Assembly: GCA_015494505.1 (NCBI GenBank)
Contig: WGBB01000125.1
Coordinates: 1-23,604, forward strand
DNA from: Nitratiruptor sp.
GTDB lineage: Bacteria; Campylobacterota; Campylobacteria; Campylobacterales; Nitratiruptoraceae
Length of the DNA: 23,604 nucleotides
Reading direction: 5' to 3'
A model generated the notes under the pieces. It did not search any database. It was not told the DNA's origin and saw only the letters and a program-made list of their open reading frames with translations. Positions 1 to 8,068 of this stretch are shown here, in pieces. Within the stretch, counting starts at the first letter, position 1. Each line of letters begins with the position of its first letter. Made by a program: the position numbers and the translations under genes.

Positions 1-397
1 TAAAGATGCAAAAGCCTTGACCAGAGCGCCGCTCGGCGTGGTGACCGGGAGGCCTGATATTCAAAAAAGCTCTTTGAATTTCTCCTCGCACAAAGGCATC
101 GATAATCGGTTTCGTAGAGCCTGCAGCGAAGCTAGCCACTTCGAAGCTTTTGGGTGTTAGAAGAGTGTCTTCGTTGAGGATGAAGCGGTACCCTTCATCG
201 TAAGCACGCTCCACCCAGTCGATATAGTGAGGCTCGTGAACGGTAGCGAGCTCTTCTTTGGAAGCTTTGGCTATAGGGTAGCTCATGAGCCGAAATTGCT
301 GCGCTATTGCATGGATACGCTCGACGCGAAAGCGGTTTTCGATATGCTCGTCGCTCCCATGCTCCGTAAATATGGGGTCGTAGAGATAGCCCACCAT
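1..397 (-). CDS. Histone deacetylase family protein (partial, 3' end beyond window)
   Basis: Reading the minus strand from an ATG at 397 gives 132 uninterrupted codons that run off the window start. The visible N-terminal part begins MVGYLYDPIFTEH and contains HEPHYIDWV, and near residues 115-121 it has RPPGHHA, the signature of the HDAC / acetoin-utilisation (AcuC) / acetylpolyamine amidohydrolase family, whose paired histidines sit at the zinc-dependent active site. The remaining metal ligands lie outside the window. The family removes acetyl groups from acylated lysines or polyamines; the substrate here cannot be told. The start lies 2 nt after the hemH stop, so it is very probably the last or a late gene of the glyS-hemH operon. 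Family identity is firm; the function is not. Confidence 0.85.
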   Translation of the reverse strand, partial: MVGYLYDPIFTEHGSDEHIENRFRVERIHAIAQQFRLMSYPIAKASKEELATVHEPHYIDWVERAYDEGYRFILNEDTLLTPKSFEVASFAAGSTKPIIDAFVRGEIQRAFLNIRPPGHHAERRSGQGFCIF

Positions 398-399
398 CG

Positions 400-1329
400 C
401 TACATCCTTCGATAGATATCGATGAGCGCTTCGACGAAAGTGTCGCTGTCATTTGGACATCGCGCCACTTTGTAGTCTTCATACCCGAGAGCTTTGGCAA
501 GCTGTGCATACTCTATATGCAGCTCAAACTCCGTTTCGGAATTGTCCAGTACGAAAGAGAGAGGATAGACCACTACGCGGCGATTTTTTATGGTTTTGAG
601 AGTCTCTTCGAGACTAGGTTCGAGCCATTTGACGGGTCCCAGTTTGGATTGAAAAGCAAGATGGTAGTCGTTGAATCTATTCCCTAGCATAGATTTGAGT
701 ATCTCCATATGCTCCGTCACTTCATAGAGGTAGGGGTCGCCTTTTTGGACAATTTTTTGGGGCAAGGAGTGCGCGGAAAAGATGAGGTCGTACTCTTTGG
801 TATCTACGCCATCGCACACCTCTTCTATACGCTCCAGTATGGCTTTATTGAAGAGTTTGTTGTCATAAAAATTGGCAATATCGTGGAAGCGTGCATGAAA
901 GCCGAGTCCTTTTGCGGTGTTGTAAAAATCTTCCAGGCTCGATTTGGTCGTAGTGGTGGAGTAGTGAGGATAGAGCGGCAGGAGGTAGACCTCTTTGATG
1001 TTTCTTGCTACCAGCTCTTTGATGGCATCTTTTGCAAAAGGCGGTGTATAGCGCATCGCTTTGGTCACGTACAAATCGGGTATTTTTGCTTGCAACTTGG
1101 CAATGAGCCTGTCGGTGTAAAGATTAAGCGGGCTTTTACCACCTAGCTCTTCATAGTTTTTGCGAGCCTCTTTTTTGCGCGTGTTCGTTATCATATAGGC
1201 GACGAAACGTCGCAGAAGAGTGCTTTTGATAGGTAAAATATTTTGGTCGTTGAACATATTTCTTAAAAAGAGCTCCACCTCTTCGAGATTGTTGGGACCT
1301 CCCATATTAAGGAGCACGAGACCTTTCAT
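400..1329 (-). CDS. hemH: Ferrochelatase
   Basis: This 309-aa protein has the length expected for bacterial ferrochelatase, which inserts Fe(II) into protoporphyrin (or coproporphyrin) at the end of heme synthesis. It begins MKGLVLLNMGGPNNLEEVE, the family N-terminus. FSAHSLPQ (residues 184-191) holds the catalytic/metal histidine H187, and YPLSFVLDNSETEFEL (255-270) carries the conserved acidic site around E265. In many homologues the motif reads FVSDHxET; here N replaces H at position 263, a small deviation. The ATG at 1329 overlaps the stop of the upstream FAD oxidoreductase gene by 4 nt (ATGA), which implies translational coupling. A second heme gene, hemL, lies elsewhere in the window. 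Confidence 0.96.
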   Translation of the reverse strand: MKGLVLLNMGGPNNLEEVELFLRNMFNDQNILPIKSTLLRRFVAYMITNTRKKEARKNYEELGGKSPLNLYTDRLIAKLQAKIPDLYVTKAMRYTPPFAKDAIKELVARNIKEVYLLPLYPHYSTTTTKSSLEDFYNTAKGLGFHARFHDIANFYDNKLFNKAILERIEEVCDGVDTKEYDLIFSAHSLPQKIVQKGDPYLYEVTEHMEILKSMLGNRFNDYHLAFQSKLGPVKWLEPSLEETLKTIKNRRVVVYPLSFVLDNSETEFELHIEYAQLAKALGYEDYKVARCPNDSDTFVEALIDIYRRM

Positions 1330-2351
1330 ACCCGCCCTTTCTTGCGATATCGAATGAAATATCTATCCACATCCACGACTTGTGGCAGCGGCTCGCCATC
1401 TAAAAGATGTCTTGCCAAAAGATACCCAATGTAGGGGCCAAAGACAAATCCCCTGCCCCCGAAGCCATTGAGGATGATTATACCCTTTCTTGGCAGCTCT
1501 TTTGTTTCAAGGGTCTTAAAACTACGAATCTTGGGCACCCTGGCATCTGCGATGAGCTCACCCACTATGGGCAGATGGTCGCTCACGCTACTGCGCACGC
1601 CGCAATACATCCCGGCTATTTCATAATCGAACTCCCCCACCATCTTTTTGGCCTCTTCAAAGAGGATTCGAGGCTCCTTTGGTCTAGCTCCCTCGCGATT
1701 GTGTGTAGCACCTATGGTGACTATACCCTCTATATTGGCCGAGACGGAGACCATTTTGTGCATCGAATACGGCAATGCAAGATCGCTTCTTACGTCAAAG
1801 CGCACTCCTCCCACCTTGCCTATACGGATGTAGGGCTCATCAATAAGCTCGTCCCACGCTCCCGTAGCGAGGATAATCTTGTGGGCTCTCAACTCACCCA
1901 CTTGGAAGTAGTCCTCTTTTTTGATAGGGCGTGCAGAGAAATAGTAAAGAGGAATTTTTTCTAAAAGGAGCTGTAAATGAGGCTTGGCTTTGAGGATGCC
2001 GGCAGTGGGAAATAAAAAGCCATCTTCGTGTTTGGTAAACGGCACATCCAAAAACTCTTCTAAGCCTGCAAAACTCTGCCCCTCTTTCGGCAGACGCAAG
2101 ATACCTGTTTGGTAAAAGTATGGAGAAGAAGCGTAAAATTCTATCGCAAAACGAAAAGCTTCGTTGGTAAAGCGCTGCAGCTCGCCGCCGCGCCCTACAC
2201 GAGGAGAGATGAAAGCGCCGGCCGCGCCGCTACCGCCTGCACCTATGGCGCTTTGCTCCACCACAGCGACACGTGCACCGCCTCGGTGCAAAAAGTGGGC
2301 TGCATGGGCTCCGGCACTGCCGGCTCCTATGATGAGATAATCATATATCAC
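1326..2351 (-). CDS. MnmC C-terminal-domain-like FAD-dependent oxidoreductase (DAO superfamily)
   Basis: The protein is 341 aa. Residues 4-33 form a Rossmann FAD fold with GAGSAG (9-14) and an acidic residue ending the second strand (E32). Downstream segments resemble the oxidoreductase half of MnmC: ELQRFTNEAFRFAIEFY (57-73), CGVRSSVSDHLPIVGE (250-265) and NGFGGRGFVFGPYIGYLLA (295-313). In MnmC this half removes carboxymethyl from cmnm5(s2)U34 of tRNA, giving nm5(s2)U34. The methyltransferase half is absent, so this is a free-standing oxidoreductase. Other DAO enzymes such as glycine or D-amino-acid oxidases remain possible. The start is GTG and overlaps the glyS stop by 4 nt (GTGA); the stop overlaps hemH. 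The placement beside glyS and other tRNA genes fits a tRNA role but does not prove it. Confidence 0.72.
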   Translation of the reverse strand: MIYDYLIIGAGSAGAHAAHFLHRGGARVAVVEQSAIGAGGSGAAGAFISPRVGRGGELQRFTNEAFRFAIEFYASSPYFYQTGILRLPKEGQSFAGLEEFLDVPFTKHEDGFLFPTAGILKAKPHLQLLLEKIPLYYFSARPIKKEDYFQVGELRAHKIILATGAWDELIDEPYIRIGKVGGVRFDVRSDLALPYSMHKMVSVSANIEGIVTIGATHNREGARPKEPRILFEEAKKMVGEFDYEIAGMYCGVRSSVSDHLPIVGELIADARVPKIRSFKTLETKELPRKGIIILNGFGGRGFVFGPYIGYLLARHLLDGEPLPQVVDVDRYFIRYRKKGRV

Positions 2352-4378
2352 ACTGAAATCTCTTTGATATCGGCGATTTTGCGAAACTCTTTGTAGATAT
2401 TAGCGATGAGGTTTTTACGGTTTTGGCGGATGCGCTCATCCTCGGCATTGACGAGAACGTTATCGAAAAAGAGATCGATGTCGTGTTTGAGATCAAATAG
2501 TGCCGTAAGCTTCGTCTCATAATCGGGATATTCCGCCTCCTTGCGGCGCAAAAAAGCTTCATAGAGTCTGCGCTCCTCATCTTTTTCAAAAAGGCTCGCA
2601 TCCACAGGGAGCTCCTGGGTAATGTCCACGTCCTTGACGATATTGGCCACACGTTTGAAGGTGGTAAATATCTCTTTAAAATCACTGCTTTCGACGATAC
2701 TTGCAAGGGCTTTGATTTTCTTGTCGATTTGGCAGATATCACGCTCGCCGCTCTCTAAAACAGCCTTGATGACGGATGGGTTGACATCGTAAAATTGATA
2801 GACACGTTCGATGAAAAACTCTTCGAGCTTTTTGGTATCGAACTCTTTGTACTCGCCTTTGATCGCGTCAAATACGCTTGCGAGATCGAAAGGTAGCTCG
2901 TAGGCCAGCACGATACGGATAACTCCGTTGGCCGCGCGGCGTAGCGCGAAGGGATCACGTGAACCGGTGGGGATTTTGCCTACGCTAAAAAGCGCCATGA
3001 GAGTGTCGAGTTTTTTCGATAGCGCCACGACTGCACTAAAGAGTGTGCTGGGTAGTTCGCTCTCCTCGCCGCTTGGCAGATACTGCTCCTTGATTGCGAG
3101 CGCCACCTGTTCATCCTCGCCCTGCGCAAGAGCGTAATAGTAGCCCATGATGCCTTGCAGCTCCGTAAACTCGTAGACCATCTCGGTCAAAAGATCCGCG
3201 TAGCTAAGCATCACTGCACGCTCCAAGAGAGCCTTGGTGGTGCGAGGATCGCTGAAACGGTCGCGATAGAGCCCCAGCAGATATTCGGCGATCTTGTATT
3301 CGCGCAGCTCCTTGTCAAAGAGCGTCCCAAGCCCATCCATAAAAACCACATCCTTGAGCCCTTCGAAATCGAGCCCTTTGGCGAGGTCTTGCTCCCAAAA
3401 AAAGAGGGCATCTGAAAGACGTGCGCGCAATACCCGCTCGTTACCTTTTACAATGAGAGAGTAGTCGTCGGTGTAAGCGTTGCTTACTACCACGAAGCCG
3501 TTTTGGAGTTTTTCCTCTTTGTAGATAGGAAAGTAGCGCTGATGCTCTTTCATGCTCGTCACAATCACTTCAGGAGGGAGTTCCAAAAACTTCTCTTCGA
3601 AACGCCCCCTTAGAGCCGTAGGAAATTCGGTGATAGCCACCACTTCGGCCAAAAGGTCGCTATCTTTATCGATTTTCACACCCTCGTTTTCTATAGCGGC
3701 AAACTCCGTCTCGATCTTTTCGTAGCGCGCGTCGGCAAAGAGTATCACACCGCCCTTTTTGAGCACTTCAAAATACTCCTTGGCATCACACACCTCTATG
3801 GGTTCAGTGGAGATGCTGCGATGCACGTATGTGCTGTTACCCGTAGTTATGCCAAAAAAGCGCGCCTCGATAAACTCTTCGCCAAGATTGATAATCCCCC
3901 AGCGGATGGGGCGGATAAACTCCTCATCGCTTTGGCCCCAGCGCATCGCCTTGCCAAAATTTAGGCTTTTTAGCCAGCTATGTACCATTTCGGGCAAGAT
4001 TTCACGAGCATCTTTGCCGGGAATCTCTTTTTTGTAGTATAAAATCTCTTTATTGCCGCGCTTTGTAGTGGAGAGCTCTTCTACGCTTACACCGCACTTT
4101 TTAGCAAATCCCAAAGCCGCTTTGGTAGGCTCGCCATCCTTGAAAGCGATTTCCAGGGGCGCTCCGAAAAACTCTTCGTAGGTGGTATCTTGGCGTGTTT
4201 TGAACTCTCTATGCCACAGTACGAGGCGCCTGGGAGTGTAATACAATTCGAACTCACACAAAAGCCCATACTCTTCGAGTATCTTCTCCCACTTCTTTTC
4301 GATATGCGGTAACTCTTTTAAAAAGGGGATGGCGGGAAGCTCTTCGACTCCGATTTCTATCAAGAGAGGTTTGGTCAT
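2348..4378 (-). CDS. glyS: Glycyl-tRNA synthetase beta subunit
   Basis: This 676-aa protein is the beta subunit of the bacterial alpha2beta2 glycyl-tRNA synthetase, which charges tRNA-Gly. The N-terminus LLIEIGVEELPAIP is diagnostic, and the C-terminal anticodon-binding part shows the typical FFDNVLVNAEDERIR segment. The length is normal for the family. I chose the ATG at 4378 rather than the GTG one codon upstream because the AAAGGA ribosome-binding site lies about 6 nt before this ATG. The alpha subunit gene glyQ is not in the window. The gene appears to head an operon with the MnmC-like oxidoreductase, hemH and the HDAC-like gene, with a -10-like element about 35 nt upstream. Confidence 0.96.
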   Translation of the reverse strand: MTKPLLIEIGVEELPAIPFLKELPHIEKKWEKILEEYGLLCEFELYYTPRRLVLWHREFKTRQDTTYEEFFGAPLEIAFKDGEPTKAALGFAKKCGVSVEELSTTKRGNKEILYYKKEIPGKDAREILPEMVHSWLKSLNFGKAMRWGQSDEEFIRPIRWGIINLGEEFIEARFFGITTGNSTYVHRSISTEPIEVCDAKEYFEVLKKGGVILFADARYEKIETEFAAIENEGVKIDKDSDLLAEVVAITEFPTALRGRFEEKFLELPPEVIVTSMKEHQRYFPIYKEEKLQNGFVVVSNAYTDDYSLIVKGNERVLRARLSDALFFWEQDLAKGLDFEGLKDVVFMDGLGTLFDKELREYKIAEYLLGLYRDRFSDPRTTKALLERAVMLSYADLLTEMVYEFTELQGIMGYYYALAQGEDEQVALAIKEQYLPSGEESELPSTLFSAVVALSKKLDTLMALFSVGKIPTGSRDPFALRRAANGVIRIVLAYELPFDLASVFDAIKGEYKEFDTKKLEEFFIERVYQFYDVNPSVIKAVLESGERDICQIDKKIKALASIVESSDFKEIFTTFKRVANIVKDVDITQELPVDASLFEKDEERRLYEAFLRRKEAEYPDYETKLTALFDLKHDIDLFFDNVLVNAEDERIRQNRKNLIANIYKEFRKIADIKEISV

Positions 4379-4411
4379 CACTATCCTTTACACTCACAAA
4401 ATGGCTGCAAA

Positions 4412-4417
4412 ATTGTA
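4412..4417 (-). promoter_or_regulatory. Putative extended -10 element for glyS
   Basis: On the minus strand TACAAT is preceded by TGT, an extended -10 (TGn) arrangement. It sits in the only real gap between the microprotein gene and glyS, about 34 nt upstream of the glyS ATG. No good -35 hexamer is visible, which is common for Campylobacterota sigma-70 promoters. The glyS operon could alternatively be read through from leuD. Confidence 0.4.
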
Positions 4418-4438
4418 ACACTTATTTGCTTAATCACA

Positions 4439-4561
4439 CTACTCTTCGCCTCGCTTGTGGTGCCCCTTTTGGTGGTGGTAGCCTACGACGAGCCAAATCA
4501 TAAAGAGCACGAAAAGCGTGGTCATGACAAAATCAACAATATCTTTCACAAAACACTCCAT
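4439..4561 (-). CDS. Predicted 40-aa membrane microprotein with His-rich tail
   Basis: An ATG at 4561 opens a 40-codon frame ending in TAG at 4439. It has one hydrophobic segment (about residues 11-27, including MTTLFVLFMIWLVVGY) followed by a short basic, histidine-rich tail (YHHQKGHHKRGEE). It overlaps the last 29 nt of trmL in another frame. An alternative ATG at codon 13 (4525) starts 7 nt after the trmL stop and would give a 28-aa protein starting just at the hydrophobic segment; neither start has a strong ribosome-binding site. I do not recognise a family. The support is the clean single-span topology and the fact that it fills most of the trmL-glyS gap. Moderate confidence that it is expressed. 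Confidence 0.5.
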   Translation of the reverse strand: MECFVKDIVDFVMTTLFVLFMIWLVVGYHHQKGHHKRGEE

Positions 4562-5003
4562 AGTTTTGTCGTATCGCTTCATAAAGGATGATGCCTGCAC
4601 TCACGGCCAGATTGAGACTGCGTCCCTCTCTCGCCATAGGAATGGTAACGGTGCGCGTTGGGTTGGCTTGCAAAAGCTCGCTATCTAGCCCCTTGGTTTC
4701 GCTTCCAAAAAGCAGATAATCGCCCGGAGCAAACCTCGCTTCAAAATAGGGACGCTGCGATTTCGTGGTAGCAAGCCAACAGCGATCCATAGGAACGCTC
4801 GCCAAAAACTCCTCCAAACTCTCCCAAACTACCAGATCGAGTTTGTGCCAATAATCGAGCCCTGCACGCCGCACCGACTTTTCGTCGATGGAAAAACCGA
4901 GGGGTTTTACTAGATGCAGGCGTGATGCGGTATTGACGCAAAGGCGTCCGATATTGCCCGTATTGGGTGGAATCTGCGGATGCACGAGCACCACGTTAAA
5001 CAT
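4533..5003 (-). CDS. trmL: tRNA (cytidine/uridine(34)-2'-O)-methyltransferase, SPOUT family
   Basis: The protein is 156 aa, the usual size of TrmL (YibK), a SAM-dependent SPOUT enzyme that 2'-O-methylates the wobble nucleotide of tRNA-Leu isoacceptors. Visible motifs are the N-terminal HPQIPPNTGNIGR, the central LLFGSETKGL and the C-terminal IPM...GRSLNLAVSAGIILYEA, which form the trefoil-knot SAM-binding region. I take the ATG at 5003, whose first base is the last base of the purU TGA (TGATG). A TTG one codon upstream is possible but less likely. It belongs to the leuD-leuB-cca-purU-trmL run. Confidence 0.9.
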   Translation of the reverse strand: MFNVVLVHPQIPPNTGNIGRLCVNTASRLHLVKPLGFSIDEKSVRRAGLDYWHKLDLVVWESLEEFLASVPMDRCWLATTKSQRPYFEARFAPGDYLLFGSETKGLDSELLQANPTRTVTIPMAREGRSLNLAVSAGIILYEAIRQNYGVFCERYC

Positions 5004-5839
5004 CAAAAAATCACCGTCTTGTTGGCATAGACAAAGATGCGATCTTCGATAGCTAACCCCAGTGCGCGCGCGAGCACCACCTTCTCCACATCACGACCCG
5101 CTTTGCGCATCTGCTGCCAATTATAGGTGTGATCGACAGGGATAACGTCTTGGGCGATTATGGGACCCTCATCGAGGTTGTTGTTGACAAAGTGTGCAGT
5201 GGCACCGATAATCTTCACACCTCTATCATACGCTTGCTTGTAAGGATTGGCGCCGATGAAAGCGGGCAAGAAGGAGTGGTGGATATTGATGATGCGATTT
5301 TCGAAGCGCTCCACAAAAGCGGGAGTAAGGATACGCATATATTTTGCTAGCACGATATAATCTATCTCACCGAAGCCTTCCAAAACCTCCAAAATCTTCT
5401 CTTCATGCTCGCTGCGCCCAAGCCCTTCATGGGAGACGTGGTGATACGCAATACCAAACTTCTCCACCAAAGGCCGCAGCAGGTCGTAGTTGGAGACCAC
5501 TCCCAGAATGTCTGCGGCCAATTCTCCATCGTAGTGGCGTATGAGGATATCACCCAAAACATGGCTCTCTTTTGTAGCCATCACCACGATGCGCTTTTTT
5601 TGCGGCACTATGACACGTACGTTGGCATCGTCCGGGAGGGCGTTACGCAGCGCCTGCTCAAGCTCTTTTTGCTCCACCTTGCCCCGCACGACACTCCGCA
5701 TAAAAAACTTGTTGTTTTCTCTATCGACAAACTCGTCGTTCTTTTCGATATTGAAGTCCATCTCGTAAAAGAGCTTGGAGATGGTATAGACCAATCCTTT
5801 TTGGTCCTGGCAGTCTATGAGCACACGGTATGTCTTCAC
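5003..5839 (-). CDS. purU: Formyltetrahydrofolate deformylase
   Basis: This 278-aa protein is full length for PurU, which hydrolyses 10-formyl-THF to formate and THF and so balances the one-carbon pool. An N-terminal ACT regulatory domain occupies about residues 1-80 (YRVLIDCQDQKGLVYTISKL). A formyltransferase-fold domain follows with the active-site stretch INIHHSFLPAFIGANPY (184-200) and the catalytic aspartate in NNLDEGPI (220-227). The start is GTG, overlapping the stop of the tRNA nucleotidyltransferase gene by 4 nt (GTGA). The ACT domain suggests allosteric control by a small ligand (methionine or glycine in E. coli), which cannot be verified here. Confidence 0.95.
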   Translation of the reverse strand: MKTYRVLIDCQDQKGLVYTISKLFYEMDFNIEKNDEFVDRENNKFFMRSVVRGKVEQKELEQALRNALPDDANVRVIVPQKKRIVVMATKESHVLGDILIRHYDGELAADILGVVSNYDLLRPLVEKFGIAYHHVSHEGLGRSEHEEKILEVLEGFGEIDYIVLAKYMRILTPAFVERFENRIINIHHSFLPAFIGANPYKQAYDRGVKIIGATAHFVNNNLDEGPIIAQDVIPVDHTYNWQQMRKAGRDVEKVVLARALGLAIEDRIFVYANKTVIF

Positions 5840-7014
5840 TTTGCAAACCTTTGTCGTATGATTTGAAGCGTTCTTCGGCGTAGCTCCTCACCCAAGGCTT
5901 TGCCACTCAAACCCTCGGCGAGAAGCTCACTGGCCGCTATGGGGCGAAAAGGCGCATCCCAAAGCCCGAGCGCTTTGGCTCTTCTTTTCACATCCGGTTT
6001 GTAATTTCCTAGATACTCTTTGAGCCCGAAACGCATGGCAAGAGCAGCCAAAAATCTGTCGCTGCGTCGTTTTGGGAGCGATTTTTGCTTGCGGAAGGCT
6101 TTGTAGTATTCGTTGGGAGTATGGAGTGCATCAAGAAAGTGCTCAAAACTTTTGTGCATGTTTTTAGCGAGGATATAGAGAAAGTAAAATTTTTTTAGAT
6201 GCTCCTCAAAACGGGGAAGTGCATGCTGCATTTCAAGTGCGGTGCGCACAAACTGTGCACGAGAAAGCTCTACTTTAAAAAGCTTGTGGGCAATTTCTAG
6301 ATAAAAGAGATAAAAGAGGCCATAGTGCAAAAAAGATGCGCGAAACATCTTCTCAAATTCCCAAAAAATCCTCTCATGCGAAAGATCGTCCAGTGCGATA
6401 TCGCGCATGATACGAGCGCTCGATTCTTCGATACGATACCCAAAACGGGCGCTGAACTGCATGCCGCGAAGCACTCGTAGGCTATCTTCTTTGAATTTCT
6501 CGCTATCTATGATGGCAATGCGCCGATGTTCGATATCTTCGACCCCTCCCCAAAAATCCAACAGCTTGCCGCTAAAGATATCAAGCATCAAAGCGTTCAT
6601 GCGAAAGTCGCGACGCATACTCGCCTCTTTTTCATCTTTGGCGAGCTCCACCCTAAAAGCCCTATGTCCCCGCCCCACTTTACTCTCGATACGCGGCAAG
6701 GAGATATCGATATTTTGTTTGTATTTATAGACAAAAAAGCTTTTGCCCACGCCTTTGGCACCCAGTTTTTGCATCAAAGTATCGAAAGTTTGCGGCTCTA
6801 TGCCGTAGACCTCGATATCGAGGTCCACGATGGGAGCGTGGGCTTGGCCGATGGCGTTGCGCACCAGGTCACGCACACTGCCACCTACCATATAGACGCG
6901 TTTTGTATAGGGAGAGAAAAATTGACGCAGATGTGCAAGCTCTTGAGCAAGACTTTCAGGAAGTGCCGCGAGGAGTTCGGGGTAGAACCCCTCATGCCTA
7001 AACTTCGCTTGCAT
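5836..7014 (-). CDS. cca: tRNA CCA-adding enzyme / poly(A) polymerase family nucleotidyltransferase
   Basis: A class II nucleotidyltransferase of 392 aa from the chosen start. The head domain has GGSVRDL (44-50), the metal-binding DLD (64-66) in a VDLDIEVYG context and RRDFRMNAL (134-142), followed by the RNA/nucleotide-recognition segment EDSLRVLRGMQFSARFGY. The enzyme adds or repairs the 3' CCA of tRNA. No C-terminal HD phosphohydrolase domain is evident, so it is a short form. In some lineages CCA addition is split between CC- and A-adding paralogues, and sequence alone does not tell which this is. I chose the ATG at 7014 (MQAKFRHEGF), which overlaps leuB by 17 nt; starting further upstream would bury about 70 nt inside leuB. 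Confidence 0.88.
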   Translation of the reverse strand: MQAKFRHEGFYPELLAALPESLAQELAHLRQFFSPYTKRVYMVGGSVRDLVRNAIGQAHAPIVDLDIEVYGIEPQTFDTLMQKLGAKGVGKSFFVYKYKQNIDISLPRIESKVGRGHRAFRVELAKDEKEASMRRDFRMNALMLDIFSGKLLDFWGGVEDIEHRRIAIIDSEKFKEDSLRVLRGMQFSARFGYRIEESSARIMRDIALDDLSHERIFWEFEKMFRASFLHYGLFYLFYLEIAHKLFKVELSRAQFVRTALEMQHALPRFEEHLKKFYFLYILAKNMHKSFEHFLDALHTPNEYYKAFRKQKSLPKRRSDRFLAALAMRFGLKEYLGNYKPDVKRRAKALGLWDAPFRPIAASELLAEGLSGKALGEELRRRTLQIIRQRFAK

Positions 7015-8068
7015 ACTGGGCGATGAGGCTTCCCATCTCACTGGTGGTGACCACCTCTTTGGCATCGAAGCTTGCCAAATCTTTGGTGCGGTAGCCCTCT
7101 TTGAGCACGCGTTTTATCGCTTCGTCGATCCTATCGGCCGCTTTTTCTTCACCGAATTGATAGCGAAGCATCATGGCTGCACTGGCGATGGTGGCTATCG
7201 GGTTCGCAATACCCTGGCCTGCGATATCGGGGGCACTCCCGTGGATCGGCTCGTATAGCCCATGCTCCTTGCCCACGCTGGCGCTGGGTAGCAGCCCGAT
7301 AGAGCCGCTGAGCATGCTCGCCTCGTCGCTGAGGATATCGCCGAAGATATTACCGGTAAGGATGACGTCAAACTGTTTAGGGTCGCGCACCAGCTGCATC
7401 GCGGCGTTGTCCACGTACATATGCTCCAACGCCACCTCAGGAAAGTCCGCTGCCACTTCATTTACGGTATCGCGCCATAGCTGGCTTACTTCCAACACGT
7501 TCGCCTTGTCTACGGATGTGACCTTCTTTTTACGCTTCATGGCTATATCGAAGGCCACTTTAGCGATGCGGCGCACTTCATCCTTGGTATAAACCATAGT
7601 GTTGTAGGCTTTTTCCCCTTCATATGCCCTGGGCTGACCGAAGTAGATGCCGCCTATAAGCTCACGTACCACCACAAGGTCCGTACCTTGGATTACTTCT
7701 GGCTTAAGCGTCGAAGCATTGACAAGCTCGTCATAGACCGTCACCGGACGGAGATTCGCGAAAACTTCGAGAGCCTTGCGCAGTTTCAATAGCCCCGTCT
7801 CAGGACGCTTGTCTCGTGGTAAATCATCCCATTTGGGTCCCCCGATAGCTCCAAAAAGCACGGCGTCGCACTCTTTGGCTATGCGAATCGTCTCTTCTGG
7901 AATAGGATCGCCCGTCACGTCAATAGCGGCTCCTCCTAACAGCGCTTCTTTATAGGCGATTTCAAAACCCTCTTTGACACTTACTGCATCGAGGACTTTC
8001 ACCGCCTCGTCAATGATTTCAGGCCCGATGCCATCACCCTTGATAAGGGCTACGCTGTAGCGTCTCAT
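6998..8068 (-). CDS. leuB: 3-isopropylmalate dehydrogenase
   Basis: The protein is 356 aa and full length. It performs NAD-dependent oxidative decarboxylation of 3-isopropylmalate in leucine synthesis. Visible motifs are LIKGDGIGPEI at the N-terminus, NLRPV, RELIGGIYFGQPR, VDKANVLE with its catalytic lysine, the metal-binding GNIFGDILSDEAS, and YEPIHGSAPDIAGQGIANP in the NAD-binding part; together these distinguish LeuB from isocitrate and tartrate dehydrogenases. The ATG overlaps the leuD stop (ATGA), so the two are coupled. leuA and leuC are not adjacent, so the pathway genes are split in this genome. Confidence 0.97.
   Translation of the reverse strand: MRRYSVALIKGDGIGPEIIDEAVKVLDAVSVKEGFEIAYKEALLGGAAIDVTGDPIPEETIRIAKECDAVLFGAIGGPKWDDLPRDKRPETGLLKLRKALEVFANLRPVTVYDELVNASTLKPEVIQGTDLVVVRELIGGIYFGQPRAYEGEKAYNTMVYTKDEVRRIAKVAFDIAMKRKKKVTSVDKANVLEVSQLWRDTVNEVAADFPEVALEHMYVDNAAMQLVRDPKQFDVILTGNIFGDILSDEASMLSGSIGLLPSASVGKEHGLYEPIHGSAPDIAGQGIANPIATIASAAMMLRYQFGEEKAADRIDEAIKRVLKEGYRTKDLASFDAKEVVTTSEMGSLIAQYASEV

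Noticed and set aside
1407..1964. A 185-codon plus-strand frame opposite the FAD oxidoreductase
   Set aside because: Antisense to a well-supported gene with a clear Rossmann motif; no independent coding evidence.
7015..7065. A longer start for the CCA-adding enzyme at 7065
   Set aside because: It would overlap leuB by 68 nt and adds residues unlike the family; the ATG at 7014 gives a normal N-terminus.
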